Of a stretch of 48,128 bases of DNA, positions 26,714-34,092 are shown one piece after another. Numbering within the stretch: position 1 is the stretch's first letter; each line of letters begins with the position of its first letter. The translations under genes were made by a program, and so were the position numbers. The DNA is from Bryobacteraceae bacterium. GTDB taxonomy: Bacteria; Acidobacteriota; Terriglobia; Bryobacterales; Bryobacteraceae. Under the pieces are notes generated by a model, which had not been told where the DNA came from, ran no database searches, and saw only the letters and a list, made by a program, of their open reading frames with translations. The DNA is taken from positions 1 through 48,128 of the forward strand of contig JAICXC010000026.1 of NCBI GenBank assembly GCA_025980665.1, read 5' to 3'.

Positions 26714-27367
26714 CGCAACGGCCGGGTCACCAATGGCAGCTCCACGGGAGGGCCCGATGGGAACTCCAAAACCTATACCAACGGCATCTACTCCGTGGTG
26801 GCGACTTCCTTCTCGCTAGCTGGAAACCTGGCCGGCAATTTCGCGACGGCGCAGCTGGACCAATACAACTCGCTCGGTCTGGGCGTTTGTGACCGGTTTG
26901 AGACTTGCAGCAATCCGGAGCATCAAGTTGACAACCATGGCTACGATGATTTTGTACTTTTCAAGTTCTACGTCTCAGGCGTTCTCACCGCGGTCGATCC
27001 TGCCAGCATTGTGATCAACCCATACGGAACCTACGATCGGGATGTGACCTACTATATCGGAAACAGCACAACCAATCTCTCTACCATCGGCCTCGCCGGC
27101 CTCTCAAGTGCTGGTTTTGGCAGCCGTAACGACGACGACTCCACCGTCAGTGGCAACTCCCGCAGCGTCAGCCTAGGCGGCGGCAATGGGAACGAATTGC
27201 TTTTCGGCGCCCGACTCTCTGGAAACCACGCCGACGACCACCTCGATTATTTCAAGATCGAGAGCCTGACCATCAGCACCGTCGCCACTCCCGAACCGGC
27301 AACCTTCGGTCTGGCGGGTATAGCGCTACTGGGCCTGGGATTGATTCGCAACCGCCGGAAGAGTTAA
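26714..27367 (+). pseudogene. PEP-CTERM protein lacking a start codon and signal peptide
   Basis: The C-terminus (TPEPATFGLAGIALLGLGLIRNRRKS; positions about 27290-27364) is a textbook PEP-CTERM sorting tail: PEP motif, hydrophobic helix, Arg-rich end. Such proteins are exported by Sec and processed by an exosortase. The preceding domain is Gly/Ser/Asn-rich, with the segment SNPEHQVDNHGYDDFVLFKF. Coding-like sequence (GNSKTYTNGIYSVVATSF) extends upstream of the first GTG at 26795, back to a TAG at 26711-26713, but contains no ATG. No frame upstream encodes a signal peptide. It therefore looks 5'-truncated or frameshifted; a GTG-started 190-residue product (26795-27367) could still be made but would not be exported. 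Its stop overlaps the end of the opposite-strand hydrolase by 4 bp. Confidence 0.65.
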
Positions 27368-28017
27368 TTCAGACCGGCGATTTCGCGTTCCAATTCAGGA
27401 AGTGCTCCGGCGAAAAAATGATCCTCGGCATCTACAACGATCAGCTTCTTCGGTTCGGTTAACGACGCGACCAGCGGCTCTAGCTCAGAAATTGGGCCGT
27501 ACTGGTCGCGTGTACTTTGTACGAAGACTTTCGATACGGCGCAGCCTTCCAGGAAGGAGCGATCTTTATAGCTGGTTGGGAATCCGACTGCAATCACTCT
27601 TCGCGCACCAATTCCCGCACACCCCAGTCTCAGTGCGATTCGTGAACCGAACGAAAATCCCGCGAGGGTAAATGGCAGATCGGGATAGCGCCCGCGAAGA
27701 TAGTCGAGCGCCGCGCGGGCGTCGTCGAGCTCGCCTTCCCCGTGGGCATATTCGCCTTCACTCAGGTTCACGCCGCGATAGTTGAAACGCAGAACAACCG
27801 CTCCAGCGCTCCGCAGCCCCCGTGCGACGCGATAGACCGCTTTAGTGTGCATGGTTCCGCCATGCTGGGGGTGGGGATGGCACACCAGAGCCGCTTCCCG
27901 AGGCGCGCCGTCCTCCGGTTCTTCGAGCAGAGCCTCCAGGCGTCCCGCCGGCCCTTGCAGAAACAGCGATTCGATTTTGCGCGGCACTTTAGCATGCACA
28001 GGGCCGGCGCAGCCCAC
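27364..28017 (-). CDS. Alpha/beta hydrolase (dienelactone-hydrolase-like)
   Basis: This protein of up to 217 residues has an alpha/beta-hydrolase fold. CHPHPQHGGTMHTKAV (46-61) is the oxyanion-side loop characteristic of this small bacterial subfamily. The nucleophile elbow is GFSFGS with Ser122. Asp171 (STRDQYGP) and His200 (AEDHFF) complete the triad. The substrate is unknown; carboxylesterase-like activity is the reasonable expectation. The start is GTG at 28017, or a second GTG at 27999 giving MHAKVPRKIESL; neither has a convincing SD. It is the last gene of the - strand run that begins with rsmB. Confidence 0.85.
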   Translation of the reverse strand: MGCAGPVHAKVPRKIESLFLQGPAGRLEALLEEPEDGAPREAALVCHPHPQHGGTMHTKAVYRVARGLRSAGAVVLRFNYRGVNLSEGEYAHGEGELDDARAALDYLRGRYPDLPFTLAGFSFGSRIALRLGCAGIGARRVIAVGFPTSYKDRSFLEGCAVSKVFVQSTRDQYGPISELEPLVASLTEPKKLIVVDAEDHFFAGALPELEREIAGLN

Positions 28018-28077
28018 CGACTGGTGAGTACGCGTACCCTGCCCCGCTGCGCCAGGCTCCGTTGTGCATGCTGGATC

Positions 28078-28578
28078 TTAGTTGCTTCGGTAATTCGTGA
28101 ACTGCATGTCGATCCCGAAATCGCTGGACCGCAACAGTGCCATTACTTCCTGCAAAGTATCGCGATCCTTACCAGAAATACGCACCAAGTCCCCCTGGAT
28201 TGCCGCCTGGACCTTCTTCTTGCTGTCCTTGATCACCTTCACGATGTCGCGCGCTTTCTCGATGGGGATACCTTGCTGCAGGCTAATCTCCTGGCGCACG
28301 CTGGATCCAGCGGCGGGGGTGATGGTTCCGTGGATCAAGCCCTTCAGCGGAACATTGCGCTTGACCAGCTTTTGCTCCAGGATCTGGGTGACGGCCTTGA
28401 GGCTGAACTCGTCACGGCTGTGCAGGATGATTTTGTTCTCTTTCTCCTGCAACTCAATATTCGAGTTCGAGGCTTTCAAGTCATAGCGTTGGTGGAGTTC
28501 CTTCAGCGCCTGCTGCACGGCGTTGCTCACTTCCGGCAGCTCGATTTTCGATACGACGTCAAAACTATTGTCAGGCAT
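28078..28578 (-). CDS. yajQ: YajQ family nucleotide-binding protein
   Basis: This 166-residue protein has two ferredoxin-like domains. It begins MPDNSFDVVSKIELPEVSNA, the family signature, and contains IELQEKENKIILHSRDEF near 41-58, KRNVPLKGLIHGTITPA and ends SSDFGIDMQFTNYR. YajQ proteins bind nucleotides; a Xanthomonas member binds cyclic di-GMP and works with a transcription factor. Whether this one does is not visible. Length (E. coli 163) and motifs are standard. It lies between a receiver-domain gene and the hydrolase. Confidence 0.93.
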   Translation of the reverse strand: MPDNSFDVVSKIELPEVSNAVQQALKELHQRYDLKASNSNIELQEKENKIILHSRDEFSLKAVTQILEQKLVKRNVPLKGLIHGTITPAAGSSVRQEISLQQGIPIEKARDIVKVIKDSKKKVQAAIQGDLVRISGKDRDTLQEVMALLRSSDFGIDMQFTNYRSN

Positions 28579-28597
28579 GGGTTGAAAGCGGATTGCT

Positions 28598-29158
28598 TTA
28601 GTGACCTAAGGCTACCAAAACTTTTTCGGTGATTTCACGTACCAGGTTGGGAAGGGCCGCATCCAAAGCCAAGGTGATGGCTGCCTGAATCCGCTCCGGA
28701 TCGGGAGCAGCCGGCACGGTCGCCCCCACGAGCGCATCCGATACCGGCATGGGTGCGGCCGATGCCAGCGCTTCGGCGAACAGTCCCCGCGCAAGCTTGG
28801 CTTCCTGCACCAGCGAGCGGATGGTTCCGATGACCAGGGAGGCTTCGAAGGGCTTGCGGAGCACGGCGTCACAGCCGGCGGCGCGGGCGTCTTTTTCGTC
28901 CAGCGTTTCGAGCTGCCCAGCGGTGAGAATCACCCGCACATGGCGGTGAAACTTCTTGATGTAGCGGCACAGATCCAATCCTCCGCTGCCGGGAAGAAAC
29001 GCATCCACGATCACCAGATCCGGATCCCCATCGGCCAGGCGTGCCAGGGCGCTGGCCTCATCCGCGACGCTTGAGACTTCGAAACCTTCCTCGCGCAGAA
29101 TACGCTCACCCATCCGCTGGGCGTGCGGGCTGTCGTCCGCCAGCAGTATAGTGCTCAT
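28598..29158 (-). CDS. Response regulator with C-terminal helical tail
   Basis: This 186-residue protein has a complete receiver domain: acidic pair Asp8-Asp9 (ILLADDSP), phosphoacceptor Asp52 (LVIVDAFLPGSGG), Thr in VILTAGQ and Lys-Pro in AVLRKPFEAS. After about residue 120 comes an Ala/Pro-rich linker and a helix, PERIQAAITLALDAALPNLVREITEKVLVALGH, which resembles tails seen in some delta-proteobacterial and acidobacterial regulators. No DNA-binding domain is present, so it probably works by protein contact. The cognate kinase is not in the window. It follows bamD and precedes yajQ. Confidence 0.87.
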   Translation of the reverse strand: MSTILLADDSPHAQRMGERILREEGFEVSSVADEASALARLADGDPDLVIVDAFLPGSGGLDLCRYIKKFHRHVRVILTAGQLETLDEKDARAAGCDAVLRKPFEASLVIGTIRSLVQEAKLARGLFAEALASAAPMPVSDALVGATVPAAPDPERIQAAITLALDAALPNLVREITEKVLVALGH

Positions 29159-29161
29159 ACG

Positions 29162-29187
29162 TAGGACAGGCGATCTTGTCGCCTGTC
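29162..29187. repeat. 26-bp copy of a dispersed palindromic repeat
   Basis: A perfect 9-bp inverted repeat, GACAGGCGA (29165-29173) and TCGCCTGTC (29179-29187), encloses the loop TCTTG and is preceded by TAG. All 26 bases are identical to 37981-38006. It lies between bamD and a response-regulator gene. Short GC-rich intergenic palindromes of this kind behave like REP elements. Confidence 0.85.
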
Positions 29188-29207
29188 GAGGAATGGCAAC
29201 GAACGCA

Positions 29208-30299
29208 CTAGGGTTTCGGCTTCGCCGGCTGCGGCTGCTGGCGCGCGTCGGGATTATTCTCGAGCGCTGACGGGTCGGCCACCGGAGTGACTGTAACGTC
29301 GCCCTGGAATCCCGCTTGCGATCCTGGAACCGGAACGGTCACCGGAATATTCTGTTTGGGCGCGCTCATCTGCGGCGCACCGGACTTCGCGGCCATGCCG
29401 GTATCCGGATTTTGGCGAATAAAGCCTGTGAGCCGATGGAACATGCCCGGATGCGTCTGATTCTCTTTTTCAAACCGCATGCGCGCTTCGGCGGCGGGAT
29501 CGGCAGCCGGAATCGGCATCTCCAGCGTCTTTAGCCGCGCTTTAGCCTGGTCGGCGAAATCACTCAGCGGATAATCCCGGACCAGACGAGCGTAGGTGTC
29601 GCCCGCCTGCTGGCGGAAACGCGGTCCCAGGCGCGTGTAGGAATCGCCTTCGAGCCACAGCGCTTCATCCGCGCGGCTATACAGCGGATACTGATCCACT
29701 GCGCCACCCAGCCGGTTGGCGGCCGAGGCGTAGCTGCCCCGGCGATGGTAAAAATCGCCGACCCGCATTTCGCTGTCCGCCAGGATTTCCTGGATATCGC
29801 GCAGACGCTGCTCGGCATCCGGAGCGAATTTGGAATTGGGAAATTGCGTCAGAACGTTGCGGCATTCCTGCTCGGCCCGCAGCGATTCATTAGGATCGCG
29901 GTCGGGCTTATCCATCTGCTTATAGTGAATCATGCAGAGTTTGTCCTGCGATTCCGCCGCCTCGGGCATGGTGGGATAAAACAGGATGAAATCCTTGTAG
30001 TCGGCTTCCGCCTGAGCGCGCCCTCGCGCGCCGCCCTCCCGATACCACGCGTCGGCGACGGCCAGCTTGGCCTTGGCCATATACTCGCTCGACTCGTAGG
30101 TGTTCATCAGCGTGTTGAGCGTGATGCGGGCGATTTCGTAGCGGCCCTTCTCCAAGTCGCTGATGGCCCTGTCGAACAGGATCTTATCCGGCTGCTGCGT
30201 CTGCGACGTGATCGGATTTTCGTATTTCTTGTGTTTGAACGCGCAGGAACTCACAGCCAGAGTCGCGCTAAGTACTAAGGACAACTTCGGAAAATGCAT
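29208..30299 (-). CDS. bamD: Outer membrane protein assembly factor BamD-like lipoprotein
   Basis: This 363-residue lipoprotein has a signal peptide with lipobox VSSC (Cys19) and then tetratricopeptide-like repeats: LFDRAISDLEKGRYEIARI (near 42), AKAKLAVADAWYREGG, ADYKDFILFYPTMPEAAES (near 100), AEQECRNVLTQFPNSKFAP and AGDTYARLVRDYPLSDFADQAKARL (near 232-256). These match BamD, the essential periplasmic partner of BamA in beta-barrel insertion. E. coli BamD has about 245 residues; the extra 100 residues here are a Pro/Gln/Ala-rich tail (from about 270) with no recognisable domain. Its presence indicates a diderm cell envelope. Confidence 0.88.
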   Translation of the reverse strand: MHFPKLSLVLSATLAVSSCAFKHKKYENPITSQTQQPDKILFDRAISDLEKGRYEIARITLNTLMNTYESSEYMAKAKLAVADAWYREGGARGRAQAEADYKDFILFYPTMPEAAESQDKLCMIHYKQMDKPDRDPNESLRAEQECRNVLTQFPNSKFAPDAEQRLRDIQEILADSEMRVGDFYHRRGSYASAANRLGGAVDQYPLYSRADEALWLEGDSYTRLGPRFRQQAGDTYARLVRDYPLSDFADQAKARLKTLEMPIPAADPAAEARMRFEKENQTHPGMFHRLTGFIRQNPDTGMAAKSGAPQMSAPKQNIPVTVPVPGSQAGFQGDVTVTPVADPSALENNPDARQQPQPAKPKP

Positions 30300-30312
30300 T
30301 AGAACCTCTTGA

Positions 30313-30987
30313 CTATACCCGAACGGTGGTGGCGTCGTGCGCGATCCGCCGCATTTCCTCGAATGCGGCCGGGGGATTCACAGTGTGAAAAACAGACGAC
30401 CCCGCCACGACCCATTCCACCCCTGCATCTATAATCTTCCCAAGGTTTTCCCTGGTTACGCCACCGTCGATCTCGATGGGGAACTGCAATCCCCGTTCCT
30501 TGCGGCGGGTGACCAGCTGCCGGACTTTCCGCAGTGCATTGGGGATGAACTGCTGGCCCCCGAAGCCGGGATTCACGCTCATCACCAGGACGTAATCGAC
30601 GACGTCCAGAACGTCGTCCAGCATGGCCACAGGCGTCGCCGGATTGATTACTACGCCCGCCTTGGCTCCTTCACTCTGAATCATTCGCAAAGTCCGATCC
30701 AAATGCCTGCAGGCTTCCTGATGCACCAGAATCTGGTCGGCACCCGCCTGGATGAATACCGGCGCGTACTTGTCGGGATCCTCGATCATCAGGTGCACGT
30801 CCAGGATCGCGCGAGTAGCTTTTCGCAACGATTGGACGACGGGCGGCCCGATGGTGATATTGGGCACAAAATGGCCATCCATCACGTCCACATGGAGCAT
30901 GCGGCAGCCGGCCGTTTCGAGCGCGGCAATCTGCTCGCCCAGGCGCGCAAAATCGGCCGAGAGAATCGATGGCAGAATCTCAACCAT
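30313..30987 (-). CDS. rpe: Ribulose-phosphate 3-epimerase
   Basis: This 224-residue TIM-barrel enzyme interconverts ribulose-5-phosphate and xylulose-5-phosphate. MVEILPSILSADFARLGEQ is the family N-terminus; HVDVMDGHFVPNITIGPPV near 30-48 carries metal-binding His and Asp; MSVNPGFGGQQFI near 138 and EIDGGVTREN near 172 complete the site. The ATG at 30987 is chosen because GAGGG lies 9 nt upstream; a TTG at 30996 would add three residues. Xylulose-5-phosphate, its product, is the substrate of the phosphoketolase encoded at 43265. Confidence 0.95.
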   Translation of the reverse strand: MVEILPSILSADFARLGEQIAALETAGCRMLHVDVMDGHFVPNITIGPPVVQSLRKATRAILDVHLMIEDPDKYAPVFIQAGADQILVHQEACRHLDRTLRMIQSEGAKAGVVINPATPVAMLDDVLDVVDYVLVMSVNPGFGGQQFIPNALRKVRQLVTRRKERGLQFPIEIDGGVTRENLGKIIDAGVEWVVAGSSVFHTVNPPAAFEEMRRIAHDATTVRV

Positions 30988-31022
30988 GGCGACCAACCCT
31001 CAATGTTAGCAAACCACTATGG

Positions 31023-32069
31023 TTATGACGAAAAGACGGCGGCGAAGAATCCGTCGCCCGGGTCGCGGCCGGGCAGGCGAAGATGGGTGGCGGCTACCGG
31101 CTGGCCCATTACAATGTCTTCGTTTTCTTCTCGTTCGAGGGAGCAGGTGGCGTAGACCAGGCGCCCGCCGGGCTTCAGGTATGGAAGCGCGGTTTCTAGG
31201 ATTTCGCGTTGCAGGGCAGCGAAGCGCGGGAGATCGCTCTCGCGCAGCCGCCATTTGATCTCCGGATTGCGCGCCAAAGTTCCGGTTCCCGAGCACGGCG
31301 CGTCGACCAGAATTCGGTCGAACTTAATGCTGAATGGCAGGGCTGTGGCGGCATCGAGAACAATGCGCTTGGTCTCGGCCGGAACCTCTGCCAGACGCTT
31401 CAGATATCGATCGCACGCGACCACTTGTGCGCCCAAGGCCAGAAGTTGGGCGGTCTTGTTGCCCGGAGCGGCGCAGAGATCGAGCACGGTCATGCCAGGC
31501 TGAATTTCGAGCAGCGGCACAATCGATTGTGCACCGGGATCCTGTTGCCGGCCCGTGTCGGGATTAATCGCGGCTTCCGGTTGTTCGAGCGCGGCGCGCG
31601 CGATCGCAGCCGCGGCCTGTTCTCCATATTGTTGCTGCCAGCGTCCAAGCATCCAGCCGGGGAGGCTCAGCTCGGTGGCTTTGTCCGGCCACGTTACGGG
31701 CGAGCGATTCACTTTGCGCAGGACAGCGTTCACGAACCCGGCGGCGGACCGCTTGTGAGCTTGCTTGACTAGCTCGACACTTTCGGTCACCGCCGCGTGG
31801 GCCGGGATTCTGTCGAGATAGCGGAGTTGGAAAATACCCATGCGGAGTGCAATGCGGACTTCGTCGTCAAGCTTGGGCTGTTTGCGGCCGGAGAAGTATT
31901 CTATGAGGTAATCGAGCTGGGCTTGATATCGCAGGCATCCGAGGACGATGCTTTCGGCCAGGGCGAGATCGCGCAGGTCGCCCGATTCGCGGCGGAGCAG
32001 GTCGGTGGCATATCCGCCGCCGTGGACGCGCTGGAGTACTCGGAAGGCTATTTCGCGGGCTGGGGACAC
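31023..32069 (-). CDS. rsmB: 16S rRNA (cytosine(967)-C(5))-methyltransferase RsmB
   Basis: This 348-residue protein has an N-terminal NusB-like helical domain (REIAFRVL to about 140) and a C-terminal SAM methyltransferase domain. LDLCAAPGNKTAQLL is the SAM loop, LVDAPCSGTGTLARNPEIKW holds one active-site Cys and YATCSLEREENE the catalytic Cys. The GTG at 32069 gives MSPAREIAFRVL, the normal family start; upstream in-frame starts to 32138 would translate through a dispersed repeat (32083-32095) and are less likely. The segment between the NusB-like part and the SAM domain is short (INPDTGRQQDPGAQSIVPLLE), without the usual RVN-type RNA-contact block. It heads the - strand run with rpe and bamD. 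Confidence 0.9.
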   Translation of the reverse strand: MSPAREIAFRVLQRVHGGGYATDLLRRESGDLRDLALAESIVLGCLRYQAQLDYLIEYFSGRKQPKLDDEVRIALRMGIFQLRYLDRIPAHAAVTESVELVKQAHKRSAAGFVNAVLRKVNRSPVTWPDKATELSLPGWMLGRWQQQYGEQAAAAIARAALEQPEAAINPDTGRQQDPGAQSIVPLLEIQPGMTVLDLCAAPGNKTAQLLALGAQVVACDRYLKRLAEVPAETKRIVLDAATALPFSIKFDRILVDAPCSGTGTLARNPEIKWRLRESDLPRFAALQREILETALPYLKPGGRLVYATCSLEREENEDIVMGQPVAATHLRLPGRDPGDGFFAAVFSS

Positions 32070-32082
32070 TCTTTCAAGTATG

Positions 32083-32095
32083 GCCGCGAATGAAC
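32083..32095 (-). repeat. Dispersed repeat, inverted copy
   Basis: GCCGCGAATGAAC is the exact reverse complement of the copy at 32503-32515. It lies just upstream of the preferred rsmB start and left of the small membrane-protein ORF. Confidence 0.6.
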
Positions 32096-32144
32096 GCGAA
32101 TGCGCCGCCGCTTTCATTGTGGCCTGCATTCCCCTCACAGATCT

Positions 32145-32495
32145 GTGCTTTGTGATTGTGGTTTTGACCTGAGCGATCCCAAGAGCAAGCCAAGTCCCTC
32201 CGGAACTCGGCTGCGTTTACAAAAGCAGGCCCGTCCGACACTACCCCTACTCATCCTGCCCGGATTGCACCTCGTCTTATGCGTTGTAGTCGAGTTAAAT
32301 CCCAATGATTGGCAGTGGTTTCCGGTGTTCATCATTGACCTTCCCTTTTCTCTGTTGTGGCGATTTTTCGCGCCGGTTCTTAGGCAAGTGCCGCCGTTTG
32401 CCGTCTTCGGCATCCTCGGAACAGTGTGGTGGTATTTCGTTGCGATCTTAATTCGAGTAGTCCTTACCTGGCACCCGCGAGATGGCCTCACCTAG
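32145..32495 (+). CDS. Small hypothetical integral membrane protein
   Basis: The GTG at 32145 gives 116 residues; an ATG at 32100 would add 15 but overlaps a dispersed repeat. A basic N-terminus (KSKPSPSGTRLRLQKQAR) precedes three hydrophobic segments: PTLPLLILPGLHLVLCVVV, WFPVFIIDLPFSLLWRFF and FAVFGILGTVWWYFVAILI. The final GTVWWYF motif resembles short membrane proteins of unknown function that I have seen in related genomes; no function can be given. No SD is visible. The ORF sits between two inverted copies of a 13-bp repeat, between the divergent rsmB and M24 peptidase genes. Confidence 0.6.
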   Translation: MLCDCGFDLSDPKSKPSPSGTRLRLQKQARPTLPLLILPGLHLVLCVVVELNPNDWQWFPVFIIDLPFSLLWRFFAPVLRQVPPFAVFGILGTVWWYFVAILIRVVLTWHPRDGLT

Positions 32496-32502
32496 TAGTC
32501 AT

Positions 32503-32515
32503 GTTCATTCGCGGC
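32503..32515 (+). repeat. Dispersed repeat, direct copy
   Basis: GTTCATTCGCGGC is repeated exactly in inverse orientation at 32083-32095 and with one mismatch near 21339. It immediately precedes the M24 peptidase gene. Confidence 0.6.
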
Positions 32516-32539
32516 TAACCGCCTGCTAAAATAAGAGGC

Positions 32540-33616
32540 TTGACCGAACTCGAACAGCGGCGCCGCACCGTCCAGACGGCGCTGGCCGGGCATAAGATTG
32601 ACGCCCTGCTGGTCAGCTCTCCTGCCAACATCCGATATCTCACGGGTTATGCCGGCTCCAACGGGCTGGCCTTGGTGACTCCTTCCGAGACGCATTTCTT
32701 CACCGACCCCCGCTACGCGCTCGAAGCTTCCGCGACTATTACCTGCAAACTGCATATCGCCAAGCGCCCGCTGATTGAAGAAGTCGCCGGGATCGTGAAG
32801 CGCAAGAAACTTAAGAAGATTGGAGTCGAGCCTGCCTGGTTGAACCTAGACCAGCATCAGAAGTTGAAAGATCTGTTGCCTCTGGGCGCTTCGCTCAAGC
32901 CGCTTCCTGGAATTGTGGATACTCTTCGGATGACCAAGTCGCAGGCGGAGATCGACCACATCCGCAAGAGTGTCCGGGTCAATTCTGAAGCCTACGCGCG
33001 GACTCTTAGAAGAGTTCGTTTAGGGATGAAGGAGCGGGACATTGCCGCCGAGCTGGATTATCAGATGCGGCTTCACGGCGCTGAAAAGCCGGCTTTCGAT
33101 ACGATCGTCGCGGCGGGCGCACGGACAGCGCTTCCCCATGCCCAGCCGACAGATAAACGACTGGAAGAGAATGACCTCCTGCTGATCGACATGGGAGCCT
33201 GTTTGGATGGCTACATGAGCGACATGACCAGGATGGCCTTCCTGGGCCCTCCGACAAAGCGCGTGAAGACCCTCTATGACGCGGTCCTGGAGGCGCAAAT
33301 GGCCGCTATCGAGGCCGTGAAGCCCGGGGTCACGGCGGCGCGAGTGGACGGGGCGGCCCGGGAAGTGTTAAAACGACGTGGATTGGACCGGCAGTTCGTC
33401 CATTCTACCGGGCACGGCCTGGGCCTCGAAATCCATGAGAGTCCCCGCATCGGCAAAAAGGACCACACCAAATTAACCGCCGGGATGGTGATTACCATCG
33501 AGCCGGGCGCCTATATCGACAGCTTTGGAGGTGTTCGCATTGAAGACACCGTGCTGGTTACCCCCAACGGCTGCGAAATCCTCACCCCCACGACCAAGGA
33601 ATTTGTTCACCTGTAA
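32540..33616 (+). CDS. M24 family Xaa-Pro aminopeptidase/dipeptidase
   Basis: This 358-residue dinuclear metallopeptidase has a creatinase N-terminal domain (DALLVSSPANIRYLTGYAGS) and a pita-bread M24 domain. Metal ligands are recognisable in LLIDMGACLDGYMSDMTRM (two Asp), HSTGHGLGLEIHE (His), ITIEPGAYI (Glu) and VRIEDTVLV (Glu). It cleaves next to proline in peptides. The start is TTG at 32540, the only usable in-frame start after TAA at 32516. AAGAGG lies just 1 nt before it, too close for a normal SD, and TAAAAT at 32527-32532 is positioned like a -10, so a near-leaderless transcript is possible. The gene is followed after 10 bp by accB, a common arrangement. Confidence 0.9.
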   Translation: MTELEQRRRTVQTALAGHKIDALLVSSPANIRYLTGYAGSNGLALVTPSETHFFTDPRYALEASATITCKLHIAKRPLIEEVAGIVKRKKLKKIGVEPAWLNLDQHQKLKDLLPLGASLKPLPGIVDTLRMTKSQAEIDHIRKSVRVNSEAYARTLRRVRLGMKERDIAAELDYQMRLHGAEKPAFDTIVAAGARTALPHAQPTDKRLEENDLLLIDMGACLDGYMSDMTRMAFLGPPTKRVKTLYDAVLEAQMAAIEAVKPGVTAARVDGAAREVLKRRGLDRQFVHSTGHGLGLEIHESPRIGKKDHTKLTAGMVITIEPGAYIDSFGGVRIEDTVLVTPNGCEILTPTTKEFVHL

Positions 33617-33626
33617 TTAACCGCGT

Positions 33627-34091
33627 ATGACAATTGACGAGATCAAGGAACTTCTGGAGCTGTTTAACGATAGCGGCGTGGGGGAGCTCGAGATCGAGCG
33701 TGAGGGCGAGAGGATTCGCATCCGCAAGGCCGGGCAGACTCCGGAATATCAGCTTTCCCCGGCCTTGACGGCCGCTCCGCAGCCCCAGGAAGCCACCGTT
33801 GCCGCTGAACCGGCCGCCATCGCTCCGGCCGCGAGTGAAGAAGGTTCGGGGCAGATTCTGGTGAAGTCGCCGATCGTGGGTACCTATTACGATGCTGCAT
33901 CGCCGGGGTCGGCGCCCTTCGTCAAAGTGGGCGACGCGGTCGAGCCCGGCCAGGTCCTCTGCATCATCGAGTCCATGAAACTGATGAACGAGATTGAAGC
34001 GGAAACCGCCGGGGTAGTCGCCGCAAAGCTCGTCGAGAATGGCCGTCCTGTGGAATATGGAGAAGCGCTGTTCTCGATCCGGCCGCGCTAA
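33627..34091 (+). CDS. accB: Acetyl-CoA carboxylase biotin carboxyl carrier protein
   Basis: This 154-residue protein starts MTIDEIKELLELFNDSGVGELEIE, the usual AccB N-terminus, has an Ala/Pro linker (about 50-75) and a C-terminal biotinyl domain. The biotin-accepting lysine is Lys118 in ESMKLMNE, and the thumb-containing IVGTYYDAASPGSAPFVKVG precedes it. It carries the carboxyl group for malonyl-CoA formation in fatty acid synthesis. accC follows with one base between stop and start, so the two are coexpressed. Confidence 0.96.
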   Translation: MTIDEIKELLELFNDSGVGELEIEREGERIRIRKAGQTPEYQLSPALTAAPQPQEATVAAEPAAIAPAASEEGSGQILVKSPIVGTYYDAASPGSAPFVKVGDAVEPGQVLCIIESMKLMNEIEAETAGVVAAKLVENGRPVEYGEALFSIRPR

Positions 34092-34092
34092 T

